From JAXDLH01 sp034666705 (lineage in GTDB: Bacteria; Chloroflexota; UBA6077; SHYK01): DNA of 12,950 bases. Shown here in pieces: positions 1 to 6,222 of this stretch (position 1 is the stretch's first letter; the number at the start of each line of letters is the position of its first letter). Position numbers and translations under genes: made by a program. Where the stretch lies: assembly GCA_034666705.1 (NCBI GenBank), contig JAXDLH010000030.1, positions 1-12,950 of the forward strand, in the 5' to 3' direction. Under the pieces are notes generated by a model, which did not search any database, was not told where the DNA came from, and saw only the letters and a program-made list of their open reading frames with translations.

Positions 1-1461
1 CGGACTGGAAGCGCTGGTCGAGCAATCCGCGCCGCTAGCTGCGCAGCGCTGAATCGCGGTGTCCTCGACGACGCGTTCGTGAAAGGCGCGGCCGGGCAGC
101 CACTCCGTGCCCTGCGGAGTGGTCACGCTCGTATGCTGGGTAAGCACCGGGAACCATTCCTCAACGCGGTCCGTGGCCCAGGCATCGCCGGTGAGCACGA
201 GAAACCTGCTCCCGGGAGGGGCGTCCGAGGCGATCCACTGCATCGCGGCGCGGTCGTCTGCGGATAGGGCTATAGGCGCGCTGACGACCCCGAGTGAGGA
301 CTGCGTGGTGAGCGCCAGCAGCCCGACGACGGCTGCGAGAGCCGCAGCGTTGAGGAGGCGCTCGGTCGAGGCATTCATCGACGCGAGCAGTACCGCTTCG
401 CCACCGGATAGTGACTGCGGATCGGTGAATCGCCGGACGAGGCCCGCGGCCGCAGCGCCCACGCCGAGCGCGATGGGAATTGTCATCATCCACGCGAACG
501 CCCGCACGTCGAGCAGCCAGATGGTGCCGATCCATCCGAGCAGGACCAGCCGTCGGTCGCCCGTCGCCGCGAGCGCGAGACAGCAGATCCCCATCAGGAT
601 TGGGAAGAGCAGGAACGCGCCCGAGCCGGCGTCGGCCTGGACAAATGGCGAGCCGGCCTGCGCGGCGGCGACGAATGGGCCAAGCCCGTGGTGGGCCACC
701 ACGACGGCCCACCACGGAGCGGCAAGTAGCATCGCGCCCCCCACTGCGGCGAGCGTCCGCGCGAGCGCAGCGCGGGTGCGGCCATACGCAATCAGGAGCA
801 GTGCCACGCTCACCGCGACGTACCAGGCCATCTCGATGTGGCTCAGCAACGTGAGCGTGAAGAGCGCGGCGAACCGGATAGGCGCGAGCTCCGAGCGGCT
901 CGTGGAGATCACGTAGGCTTCGCGCAACGCCAGCAGTCCGAACGCATAACCGAACGCGCGCGTGAGGCCGCCGCCCATGATCAGCCAGATAAAGCTGATT
1001 GGCATGCACGCGATGAGCGCAACGGCGACGATTTCGGCGACCGAATCGCGGAGCACCGTGTGTGCGAAGAAGGCGAAAGCGACGAGGCCGAGCACACTCG
1101 CTATAAGAGGGATGAATCGCAGCGTGTCGAGCACGGGAATGCCGCTCACGTCCGCGAGCATGCGCGCCGCATAGAAGGCGAGCGGCGGGTACGCATAGGG
1201 GATGCTCGCCCCGTCGTAGATCACCGTCTCGGGCAAGCGGAGATGCGACGTGCCAAGCGCCTCGATCATCGCGAAGGAGAGGCCGCCATCGTTGAGCGGG
1301 AAGTCATCGCGGAGCACGAACCACGCCCGCAGAATCGCGCCGCCGGCAATGATGATGCCAAGCATGCTGCGATGCAGCGCCGGGCGGATTCGGCGGCGTG
1401 GTCCCTCGGGGACGCGAACGTGCATGGTTGCGCCGATAGCTCGAGTCGTGGGTTCCCCCAT
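1..1461 (-). CDS. GT-C/ArnT-like membrane glycosyltransferase (partial, 3' end outside window)
   Basis: I translated the minus strand from the ATG at 1461; the frame stays open for 487 codons to the left edge. The protein has a basic N-terminus (residues 1-32), a first membrane span (about 33-50), then an external loop with FPLNDGG (54-60) and YAYPPLAFY (90-98). An acidic residue in the first loop followed by a P-P-L-x-F-Y segment is typical of GT-C (PMT/ArnT, GT39-like) enzymes, which move sugars from lipid-linked donors on the outer face of the membrane. About nine more hydrophobic spans follow to about 393. A soluble tail then begins, with EWFPVLT (435-441) and GTEWLP (451-456). The C-terminus is cut by the window edge. 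No clear Shine-Dalgarno sequence precedes the ATG, and M13 (codon at 1425) is a possible alternative start. Donor and acceptor cannot be told; family fairly sure, function general. Confidence 0.85.
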   Translation of the reverse strand, partial: MGEPTTRAIGATMHVRVPEGPRRRIRPALHRSMLGIIIAGGAILRAWFVLRDDFPLNDGGLSFAMIEALGTSHLRLPETVIYDGASIPYAYPPLAFYAARMLADVSGIPVLDTLRFIPLIASVLGLVAFAFFAHTVLRDSVAEIVAVALIACMPISFIWLIMGGGLTRAFGYAFGLLALREAYVISTSRSELAPIRFAALFTLTLLSHIEMAWYVAVSVALLLIAYGRTRAALARTLAAVGGAMLLAAPWWAVVVAHHGLGPFVAAAQAGSPFVQADAGSGAFLLFPILMGICCLALAATGDRRLVLLGWIGTIWLLDVRAFAWMMTIPIALGVGAAAAGLVRRFTDPQSLSGGEAVLLASMNASTERLLNAAALAAVVGLLALTTQSSLGVVSAPIALSADDRAAMQWIASDAPPGSRFLVLTGDAWATDRVEEWFPVLTQHTSVTTPQGTEWLPGRAFHERVVEDTAIQRCAASGADCSTSASSP

Positions 1462-1611
1462 GAATGGCCAGTGATGCTCGTGGGTTCGGTGGTCGGCGGC
1501 TACGGCGGTGCTCGGTTGTTGCGGCGAATGCCCGGGATGCTCCTTCGAAGGATCGTCATCGTCGCAGCGGCCGTCCTCACCGCCTATCTCTTGATCCGTA
1601 CCTACCGGTGA
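1441..1611 (+). pseudogene. C-terminal remnant of a TSUP (TauE/SafE-like) permease
   Basis: The plus-strand frame from about 1441 to the TGA at 1609-1611 reads HEWPVMLVGSVVGGYGGA, then RLLRRMPGMLLRRIVIV and a hydrophobic end AAAVLTAYLLIRTYR. This matches the usual end of sulfite exporter TauE/SafE (TSUP) permeases: W-P, a small-residue stretch, GGYxGARLARR, then a last membrane helix ending at the stop. The other ~200 residues of a TSUP protein are absent. Upstream, the same frame becomes an Arg/Glu-rich non-protein that is only the antisense of the glycosyltransferase gene. The fragment overlaps the start of that gene on the opposite strand by up to about 20 bases. I read it as the stump of a permease gene cut by a rearrangement. 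An ATG at 1474 could still start a 45-residue peptide, but no ribosome binding site is evident. Confidence 0.6.
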
Positions 1612-1828
1612 CGTCTGCCCAATCGCAATGGGATTGACGCGTTGTCCCCACACATCCATCCTGCCCTCGAACCTGCAGCCGGACAGGCGCTCTCCCGCGA
1701 CGACGCTGGGATCCAGCAGTGCCTGGGGGTGGGAGCCGAGTAGACAGGTTATCTGCCAAGCGCAAGATTTACGGACGGGCAGTCGGAGTCAGAGATTCTG
1801 GCGGGATGCGGGGCGGTCTCGGTCGCCA

Positions 1829-2617
1829 TCAGTCCTCCTGTGGATCCGCGAGGACCCCACGAACCATGATTTGCACGAACTCACGGGCGCACGCCTCGTC
1901 GTCTGCGGTCATCGCATCGCCCAGCGCCGGTCGCAGAATCGCGAGGGTCGACATCATGCCCATGAAGGCCTGGGCGCGGATCGGCGCCGGACCGGGCCGG
2001 ATCTTGCCGAACCGCTCGTGCCCCTCGAAGACCCGCGCAAGGGTGCGAAGCGCCTCGCCGGCCGCGTAGCGGGCTGCAAGCTGCGCTACGTCTGGATACA
2101 CGCCAGCCTCGCAAATGGCGAGCCGCAGCATGGGGCCGTGCTCGCGCATCATGCCCAGCATGAGTGGCGCAATCTGCGTGAGTTGTGTCTCGAGGTCAGC
2201 CGCCTCGGGTTCTGCGGCGACTGCGCGGATTGCGGGCAGTACGGGGATGTGATCCGCGAGTGCGGCGATCAGTTCCTGTTTGTTCCGGAAGTGCCAGTGC
2301 AGGCCGGAGAGGGTGAGCCCGGCCCGCGCGGCGATCTCCCTCAGCGTGGCTGCGTGGATACCCCGCTCGCCGAAGATCACCAGGGCGGCCTCCAGTATCT
2401 GGGCGCGGGAGTTCGTGACCGGGGGTGGAACTCCGGTTGCCTCGGCGACAGCTCGGAGGAGCGCGCTGCGGTCCTTGAAGTAGCGGTACAAGGTCGCACG
2501 GCCCACCCCGGCCGCAGCGGCCACGTCGGCCATCGCGAGGCCGCGCGGGTCCGCGATCTCTCCGACAAGTCGTACGGCAGTGCTCAGAATGTGCTGACGC
2601 TGGTTCGAGGCTGGCAT
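1829..2617 (-). CDS. TetR/AcrR-family regulator with two tandem HTH domains
   Basis: The protein has 262 residues. The first TetR-type DNA-binding domain spans about 8-54, with helix-turn-helix GVGRATLYRYFKDR at 37-50. A second complete one spans about 73-118, with GLTLSGLHWHFRNK at 100-113. Residues 119-262 form a helical ligand-binding/dimerisation domain. Typical TetR proteins have about 190-220 residues and a single HTH, so the extra ~65 N-terminal residues are a duplicated or fused domain. The second HTH is placed normally relative to the C-terminal domain, so the first is the addition. The ATG at 2617 lies 6 bases from a -10 box and no Shine-Dalgarno is visible, suggesting a leaderless message. 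The palindrome within its promoter suggests autorepression. The effector is unknown. The divergent fdhD/moeA/mobA genes start 345 bases away and could be targets, but this is not shown. Confidence 0.93.
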   Translation of the reverse strand: MPASNQRQHILSTAVRLVGEIADPRGLAMADVAAAAGVGRATLYRYFKDRSALLRAVAEATGVPPPVTNSRAQILEAALVIFGERGIHAATLREIAARAGLTLSGLHWHFRNKQELIAALADHIPVLPAIRAVAAEPEAADLETQLTQIAPLMLGMMREHGPMLRLAICEAGVYPDVAQLAARYAAGEALRTLARVFEGHERFGKIRPGPAPIRAQAFMGMMSTLAILRPALGDAMTADDEACAREFVQIMVRGVLADPQED

Positions 2618-2623
2618 GGAGCT

Positions 2624-2652
2624 ATTCTATTGGGACGTTCCAACATTAGCAA
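2624..2652 (-). promoter_or_regulatory. Promoter of the tandem-HTH TetR gene (leaderless)
   Basis: Read on the minus strand, TTGCTA (-35, 2652-2647) is followed by exactly 17 bases and then TAGAAT (-10, 2629-2624). The -10 box ends 6 bases before the ATG at 2617, so transcription would begin at or next to the A of the start codon, which fits the missing Shine-Dalgarno sequence. Confidence 0.65.
2630..2643. promoter_or_regulatory. Palindromic operator candidate within the TetR promoter spacer
   Basis: TTGGGACGTTCCAA is a 14-base palindrome broken only at one symmetrical pair (positions 5 and 10). It fills most of the 17-base spacer between the -35 and -10 boxes of the regulator gene, where a bound TetR dimer would block RNA polymerase. 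A second site, 2640-2658, overlaps its right edge. The position makes autoregulation likely; binding itself is inferred. Confidence 0.6.
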
Positions 2653-2658
2653 TATTGG
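2640..2658. promoter_or_regulatory. Second inverted repeat overlapping the TetR -35 box
   Basis: CCAACATT and AATATTGG, separated by AGC, form an inverted repeat matching at 7 of 8 positions. It covers the -35 box at 2647-2652 and shares its CCAA end with the palindrome at 2630-2643. Two overlapping TTGG/CCAA-ended palindromes would suit a regulator carrying two HTH domains, or two dimers, but this is inference. Confidence 0.45.
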
Positions 2659-2961
2659 TTTGCCTGATCTGTGGGCCGGAAAGATCTCATGTCGCAGCGG
2701 GTTTAGAATCGTGCGGGACAAGGCACAATGGGCGGACTGCCGGAGGGGCCGTGTGCCCCTGCTTGCCCGCAGCGCGTCGAGTGTGGAAGACAATGGATTC
2801 CATGCGCATCGGGCTCGTATTGACGCTTGAGCTCGCTCGTCGGCGCGTTCAGGTTTTCGGCCCTATGCTCCGCTGCGGGCCACGGGCTGATTGGCCCGCT
2901 TGTCCCACCGGTAACGCGGGCGCGTCATGCTGCCGCACATGAAGTATTAGAGGAGCGATTC
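2659..2961. other. Intergenic region upstream of the fdhD-moeA-mobA cluster
   Basis: I find no convincing gene in these ~300 bases between the TetR operators and the 123-residue ORF. The plus-strand reading from 2616 to 2942 is Cys/Arg-rich and unlike its neighbours. The region holds two short perfect hairpins: AGGGGC/GCCCCT at 2744-2760 with a 5-base loop, and an 8-bp one at 2875-2899. I could not identify a convincing sigma-70 promoter for the downstream genes. TTGACG at 2820-2825 lacks a partner -10. Confidence 0.4.
2875..2899 (+). other. Hairpin in the leader of the Moco cluster
   Basis: GCGGGCCA (2875-2882) pairs perfectly with TGGCCCGC (2892-2899) across a 9-base loop and is followed by TTGTCCC, which is too poor in T for a confident intrinsic terminator. 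It lies about 60 bases before the first gene of the cluster and might act as an attenuator. It resembles no riboswitch I know. Confidence 0.3.
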
Positions 2962-3333
2962 ATGGAGATTACGAAGGAGCCCGCCTACAAGGACCTCGTC
3001 GGGCGGGCAATAGAGAGCGGGAAGTTCGAGCTGCTGCAGATCTGGTTCGAGAGCAACGTGCTCGATCGGTATCGCGAGGATCCAGATTCACGCATCATGC
3101 GGACGGACAGCGCGGGGCGACTGCGGGGGCCGGGCAACTGGATGGTGAACTTTGGCATCAGCTCCGACGATGCGTTCATCCACATGTCCGCCGTCTCCAC
3201 GCAGGCGATCCCCGAGGGGCACCGTCAGCACTGGCTCGACCACCTCGTCGCGCCGCAGATGGGCGCCACGTTCGTCCGCATCGTCCTCAACCCGAACGCG
3301 TGCATTGGCGACGGGCCGACGCGAGATTGGTAA
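2962..3333 (+). CDS. Unrecognised 123-residue protein at the head of the Moco cluster
   Basis: The ATG at 2962 is chosen because AGGAG (2951-2955) lies 6 bases upstream; the frame is open further upstream but without a good start signal. The product is soluble and begins with a Lys/Glu-rich helical stretch (MEITKEPAYKDLVGRAIES). A charged segment with DRYREDPDSRIMR at about 35-47 follows, then a mixed part with WMVNFGISSDDAFIHMSAVS at about 60-79, and a C-terminus GDGPTRDW. There is no signal peptide or membrane span, and the single Cys (near residue 114) is not part of a metal motif. I do not recognise the family. It precedes fdhD by 52 bases on the same strand, so a role in formate dehydrogenase or molybdenum cofactor handling is possible but rests only on context. 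Confidence 0.75.
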   Translation: MEITKEPAYKDLVGRAIESGKFELLQIWFESNVLDRYREDPDSRIMRTDSAGRLRGPGNWMVNFGISSDDAFIHMSAVSTQAIPEGHRQHWLDHLVAPQMGATFVRIVLNPNACIGDGPTRDW

Positions 3334-3385
3334 CGGCGAGCGACACGCGCAGGTCCGAGGCAATGCCGGAGGCGAGCAGGACGTG

Positions 3386-4234
3386 ATGACCCAACGGGGC
3401 CGCACCGTGCGGATCGTCACCCGCAAGCTGCGCGACGGCGAGCTGCAGCAGGTGGCGGATGTGGTGGCGACCGAGGAGCCACTCGAGATCCGCATCGTGC
3501 CGGAGCGCGACGGCGGTCTGCTCACCCAGCGCATCTCGGTGACGATGCGGACGCCCGGCAATGACTTCGAGCTGGCGGCGGGGTTCCTGTTCACTGAGGG
3601 AATCGTCACCTCTCGCGAGGCCATCGCCGGAATCAGCTACTGCGTCGACGTGCCCGACGCGCAGCAGTACAACGTGGTGAACGTCGCGCTTGCGCCGGGT
3701 GTCGCATTCGATGCGGAGCGGCTGCAGCGGAACTTCTACACGACCTCCAGTTGCGGCGTCTGCGGCAAGGGCTCCCTCGAGGCGCTCGAGGTGCAGGGTT
3801 GCCGCACGTTAGCTGGCGTCGAGTTGGAGGTCCGTGCCGAGATGCTTTGCGGGTTGCAGGACACCCTTCGTGCAGCCCAGCGGGTGTTTCGGGAGACGGG
3901 GGGCCTGCACGCTGCTGGGCTGTTCGACGCCGAGGGACGATTGCTCGTGCTGCGCGAGGATGTCGGGCGGCACAACGCGCTCGATAAGCTCGTGGGGGAG
4001 CGACTGCTGGCTGGCGAGGTGCCGCTCGCGCAGAGGGTGTTGATGGTGAGCGGTCGAACCAGCTTCGAGCTCATGCAGAAGGCGGCGATGGCCAGCATCC
4101 CGATCGTGGTCGGCGTTGGGGCGCCGTCGAGCCTAGCGGTTGAGACGGCGCGTACGTTCGGCATGACGCTGGTGGGCTTCCTGCGTCGTGACGGGTTCAA
4201 TGTCTATGCGGGTTCGGAGCGGGTGCTGGCATAA
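3386..4234 (+). CDS. fdhD: FdhD, sulfurtransferase for formate dehydrogenase maturation
   Basis: FdhD takes sulfur from a cysteine desulfurase (IscS in E. coli) and transfers it to the molybdenum of bis-MGD, so that formate dehydrogenase receives an active cofactor; it acts in the cytoplasm. The 282 residues have the family's normal length. SSCGVCGKGS at 121-130 contains the redox/sulfur-carrying pair Cys123 and Cys126. GLHAAGLF (173-180), EDVGRHNALDKLVG (191-204) and SGRTSFELMQKAA (222-234) are the other conserved blocks, the middle one lying in the cofactor/nucleotide-binding half. The ATG at 3386 fits where homologues begin. GGAGG lies 13 bases upstream and AGG 5 bases upstream, so initiation is only moderately strong. 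The open frame reaches back to 3152, but that part is the antisense/frame shadow of the previous gene. No formate dehydrogenase gene is in the window. Confidence 0.97.
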   Translation: MTQRGRTVRIVTRKLRDGELQQVADVVATEEPLEIRIVPERDGGLLTQRISVTMRTPGNDFELAAGFLFTEGIVTSREAIAGISYCVDVPDAQQYNVVNVALAPGVAFDAERLQRNFYTTSSCGVCGKGSLEALEVQGCRTLAGVELEVRAEMLCGLQDTLRAAQRVFRETGGLHAAGLFDAEGRLLVLREDVGRHNALDKLVGERLLAGEVPLAQRVLMVSGRTSFELMQKAAMASIPIVVGVGAPSSLAVETARTFGMTLVGFLRRDGFNVYAGSERVLA

Positions 4235-4362
4235 GGTTCACCCGTCGTATCCCCCGCAATTACGTATGTCCGAGAGCCGGAACGCCGCGTAGCCCGCATC
4301 CGAGTCGAGCACGTACGCTCTGCGGCTGCGGGGTGGAACCGAACGTTCGCGACGGAGCATCG

Positions 4363-5589
4363 GTGGCCGAATTCATTGACATAAGTTACGACGAAGCGCT
4401 GGCGACAATCCTGCGCGCGGCCATTCCGCTCGAAGCGCAAACGGTGCCGCTCGCCGCGGCGCTCGGCGATGCGCTCGCGGAAGACATCGACGCGACTCTG
4501 GACATGCCAGGCTTCGACAACTCGGCCATGGATGGCTACGCGGTGCGTGCGGCGGACGCAGCGCACGCGAGCGCCAGGCAGCCGGTTGAGCTCCGGGTGG
4601 TGGGGCGCGTGGCAGCCGGCGCGGCTGAGGTGCTGCGCGTTGGACCTGGCGAGGCGGCGGGGATCGCGACCGGGGCTCCGATGCCGGCTGGTGCTGATGC
4701 GGTGGTCCGGATCGAGGTCGTCGAGGAGCGCGGAACGCGGATCGTCCTCATGGCGTCGGTCGGGGTAGGCAAAGACGTGCGCCACGCTGGCGAAGACGTG
4801 CGCCGCGGTGCGCGGCTGCTCGCACGCGGTCAGGAGGTTCGGCCGGCCGAGATCGCCGTGCTCGCGGCGCTCGGCCGGCAAGACGTCCAGGTCACGCGGC
4901 GGCCGAGCATCGCAATCCTGACGACCGGCGACGAGCTCGTGCAGCCCGGGACCGCCCTGCGCTCGGGGCAGCTCTATAACGCCAATCTGCCGGCACTGAC
5001 GGCGCAAGCCACCGAAGCTGGCGCGATCGCAAGACCCATGGTGTCAGCACGCGACGATCCGGGCGAGATTCGCTCGCGCGTCGAGGACGGGTTGCGGGCA
5101 AATGTGCTCGTCGTCTCGGCTGGCGTGTCGATGGGTGAGCGCGACTACGTTCGCTCGGCCCTGGCGGCGTTCGGGGAGGTGGCAAGCTGGCGGCTCCGTA
5201 TGCGCCCGGTGCGGCCACTCGCGTTCGGCCGCGTCGGGCAGACGCTCGTCGTCGGCTTGCCCGGGAACACCGTGGCGTCGCAACTCGCCTTCGAGCTGCT
5301 GGTTCGGCCGGCGATTCGGGCAATGGCCGGCCACACGCGCATTGGTCGGACGGAGCTGGTCGCGACGTTGGGGGAGTCGCTGGAGAATCGTGATCGGGTT
5401 CTCACCTTTGTCCGCGGGATCCTCGAAGGCGGTGCCGAGGGCCCGGTTGTCCGCTCGGCGGGGGGCCAGGGTACCGCGAACGTGGCGACGCTGGCGCGTG
5501 CCGATTGTCTGATCGTAGTTCCCGAAGGCATTGAGTGGCTGGACCCGGGCGCACTGGTGCGAGTGCGTCTGTTGAGCGGAAATGGCTGA
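4363..5589 (+). CDS. moeA: MoeA, molybdopterin molybdenumtransferase
   Basis: MoeA inserts molybdate into adenylylated molybdopterin, releasing AMP and giving Mo-molybdopterin. The 408 residues cover all domains: DMPGFDNSAMDGYA (47-60), ATGAPMPAGADAVV (102-115), HAGEDVRRGARLL (141-153), ILTTGDELVQPG (185-196) and SAGVSMGERDYV (252-263). LVVGLPGNTVASQLAFELLVRP (296-317) and the C-terminal beta domain ending in LIVVPEG follow. Acidic residues expected for catalysis and metal binding are present (Asp57, Asp145, Asp190/Glu191, Asp261). The loop usually written KPGxP before AFG reads MRPVRPLAFG at 280-289, a departure from the family. I chose the GTG at 4363 because GGAG (4354-4357) lies 5 bases upstream and the first residues match the usual start; the GTG at 4333 would add 10 residues. 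It follows fdhD by 128 bases and overlaps mobA by 8. Confidence 0.96.
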   Translation: MAEFIDISYDEALATILRAAIPLEAQTVPLAAALGDALAEDIDATLDMPGFDNSAMDGYAVRAADAAHASARQPVELRVVGRVAAGAAEVLRVGPGEAAGIATGAPMPAGADAVVRIEVVEERGTRIVLMASVGVGKDVRHAGEDVRRGARLLARGQEVRPAEIAVLAALGRQDVQVTRRPSIAILTTGDELVQPGTALRSGQLYNANLPALTAQATEAGAIARPMVSARDDPGEIRSRVEDGLRANVLVVSAGVSMGERDYVRSALAAFGEVASWRLRMRPVRPLAFGRVGQTLVVGLPGNTVASQLAFELLVRPAIRAMAGHTRIGRTELVATLGESLENRDRVLTFVRGILEGGAEGPVVRSAGGQGTANVATLARADCLIVVPEGIEWLDPGALVRVRLLSGNG

Positions 5590-6202
5590 GCCGCTCAGTG
5601 GCGCTGTGCTCGTCGGCGGTGGCTCGCGGCGCATGGGGCGCGACAAGGCTCTCCTTGAGGTCGAGGGTGAGCCCCTGGTCGCACGGCTCGTCCGGGTCCT
5701 CAATACCTGCTGCGCGGAGATTTTGCTCGTGGGCGGAGATTCGTCCCGTTTCACGGGTGTTCATCTTGGTGCCCGCTGCGCTCCGGATGCAGTGTCCGGT
5801 GCCGGCCCGTTAGCGGGCATCCTCGGCGCGCTCCAGGCGGCACGCCACGACGCGTGTCTCGTGGTCGCGTGCGACATGCCATTCGTTACGCCCGAGCTGG
5901 TGGCGGCCATGGCTGATGAACCGCGGGAGTACACCGCGTTGGCGTACCCAGGCGCGGACGGGCCCGAACCGATGCTCGCGATCTATATGGGGGCGTGCGC
6001 CGAGCCGCTCGCGGCCGCCCTCGCCGCCGGGGATTTCCGGGCGCGACACTTTCTCGAGCGCGTCGGCGCCCGCGCCATCCCGGTGGCAATCGTCAATCGT
6101 CTCGATCCGGACCGCCGCGCAGCGACGAACGTCAACACGCCCGAAGACCTAATCAACACGGGCATTGGCCCCGGCTGGCGCTCTCGAGGAATCGGAGACT
6201 AG
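5582..6202 (+). CDS. mobA: MobA, molybdenum cofactor guanylyltransferase
   Basis: MobA adds GMP from GTP to Mo-molybdopterin, giving MGD and bis-MGD, the cofactor form used by the DMSO reductase family that includes formate dehydrogenase. The 206 residues are the usual length. The nucleotide-binding P-loop-like motif GGGSRRMGRDKALL is at 12-25, GAGPLAGILGAL at 73-84, the metal-binding CDMPF at 97-101, and the C-terminal NVNTPEDL at 183-190. The ATG at 5582 lies inside the end of moeA with an 8-base overlap and only a weak upstream GAGCGG, so translation is probably coupled to moeA. MobA and the MoaE/MoeA-neighbouring protein MobB are often paired; no mobB is seen here. Identification is firm; activity as cytidylyltransferase (MocA) is unlikely given the MobA-type motifs and the fdhD neighbour. 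Confidence 0.95.
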   Translation: MAEPLSGAVLVGGGSRRMGRDKALLEVEGEPLVARLVRVLNTCCAEILLVGGDSSRFTGVHLGARCAPDAVSGAGPLAGILGALQAARHDACLVVACDMPFVTPELVAAMADEPREYTALAYPGADGPEPMLAIYMGACAEPLAAALAAGDFRARHFLERVGARAIPVAIVNRLDPDRRAATNVNTPEDLINTGIGPGWRSRGIGD

Positions 6203-6222
6203 CGACGTCGGTTCCGAGTACG

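Noticed and set aside
107..916. Long plus-strand open frame of 269 codons
   Set aside because: It is Ala/Ser/Arg-rich without motifs and lies antisense to the glycosyltransferase, whose frame shows membrane spans and family motifs.
161..1009. Minus-strand open frame of 282 codons
   Set aside because: Arg/His-rich out-of-frame shadow of the glycosyltransferase gene on the same strand.
838..1440. Upstream part of the plus-strand frame leading into the TSUP stump
   Set aside because: Composition (Arg, Glu, His, Asp repeats) is that of antisense sequence; only the part after about 1441 resembles a protein.
1658..1680. tRNA-like T-loop (GGTTCGAG on the minus strand)
   Set aside because: The flanking bases do not form a T stem, and no acceptor, D or anticodon arms fit around it.
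2820..2825. TTGACG as a -35 box for the Moco cluster
   Set aside because: No acceptable -10 sequence lies 16-18 bases downstream.
1628..2830. 400-codon plus-strand open frame
   Set aside because: Antisense of the TetR gene; no recognisable motif, and the minus strand encodes two clear HTH domains.
2616..2942. 108-codon plus-strand frame with a hydrophobic start
   Set aside because: No ribosome binding site, Cys/Arg-rich body, begins inside the TetR promoter and start; nothing supports expression.
4204..5007. 267-codon minus-strand open frame over moeA
   Set aside because: Arg/His-rich antisense shadow of a confidently identified gene.
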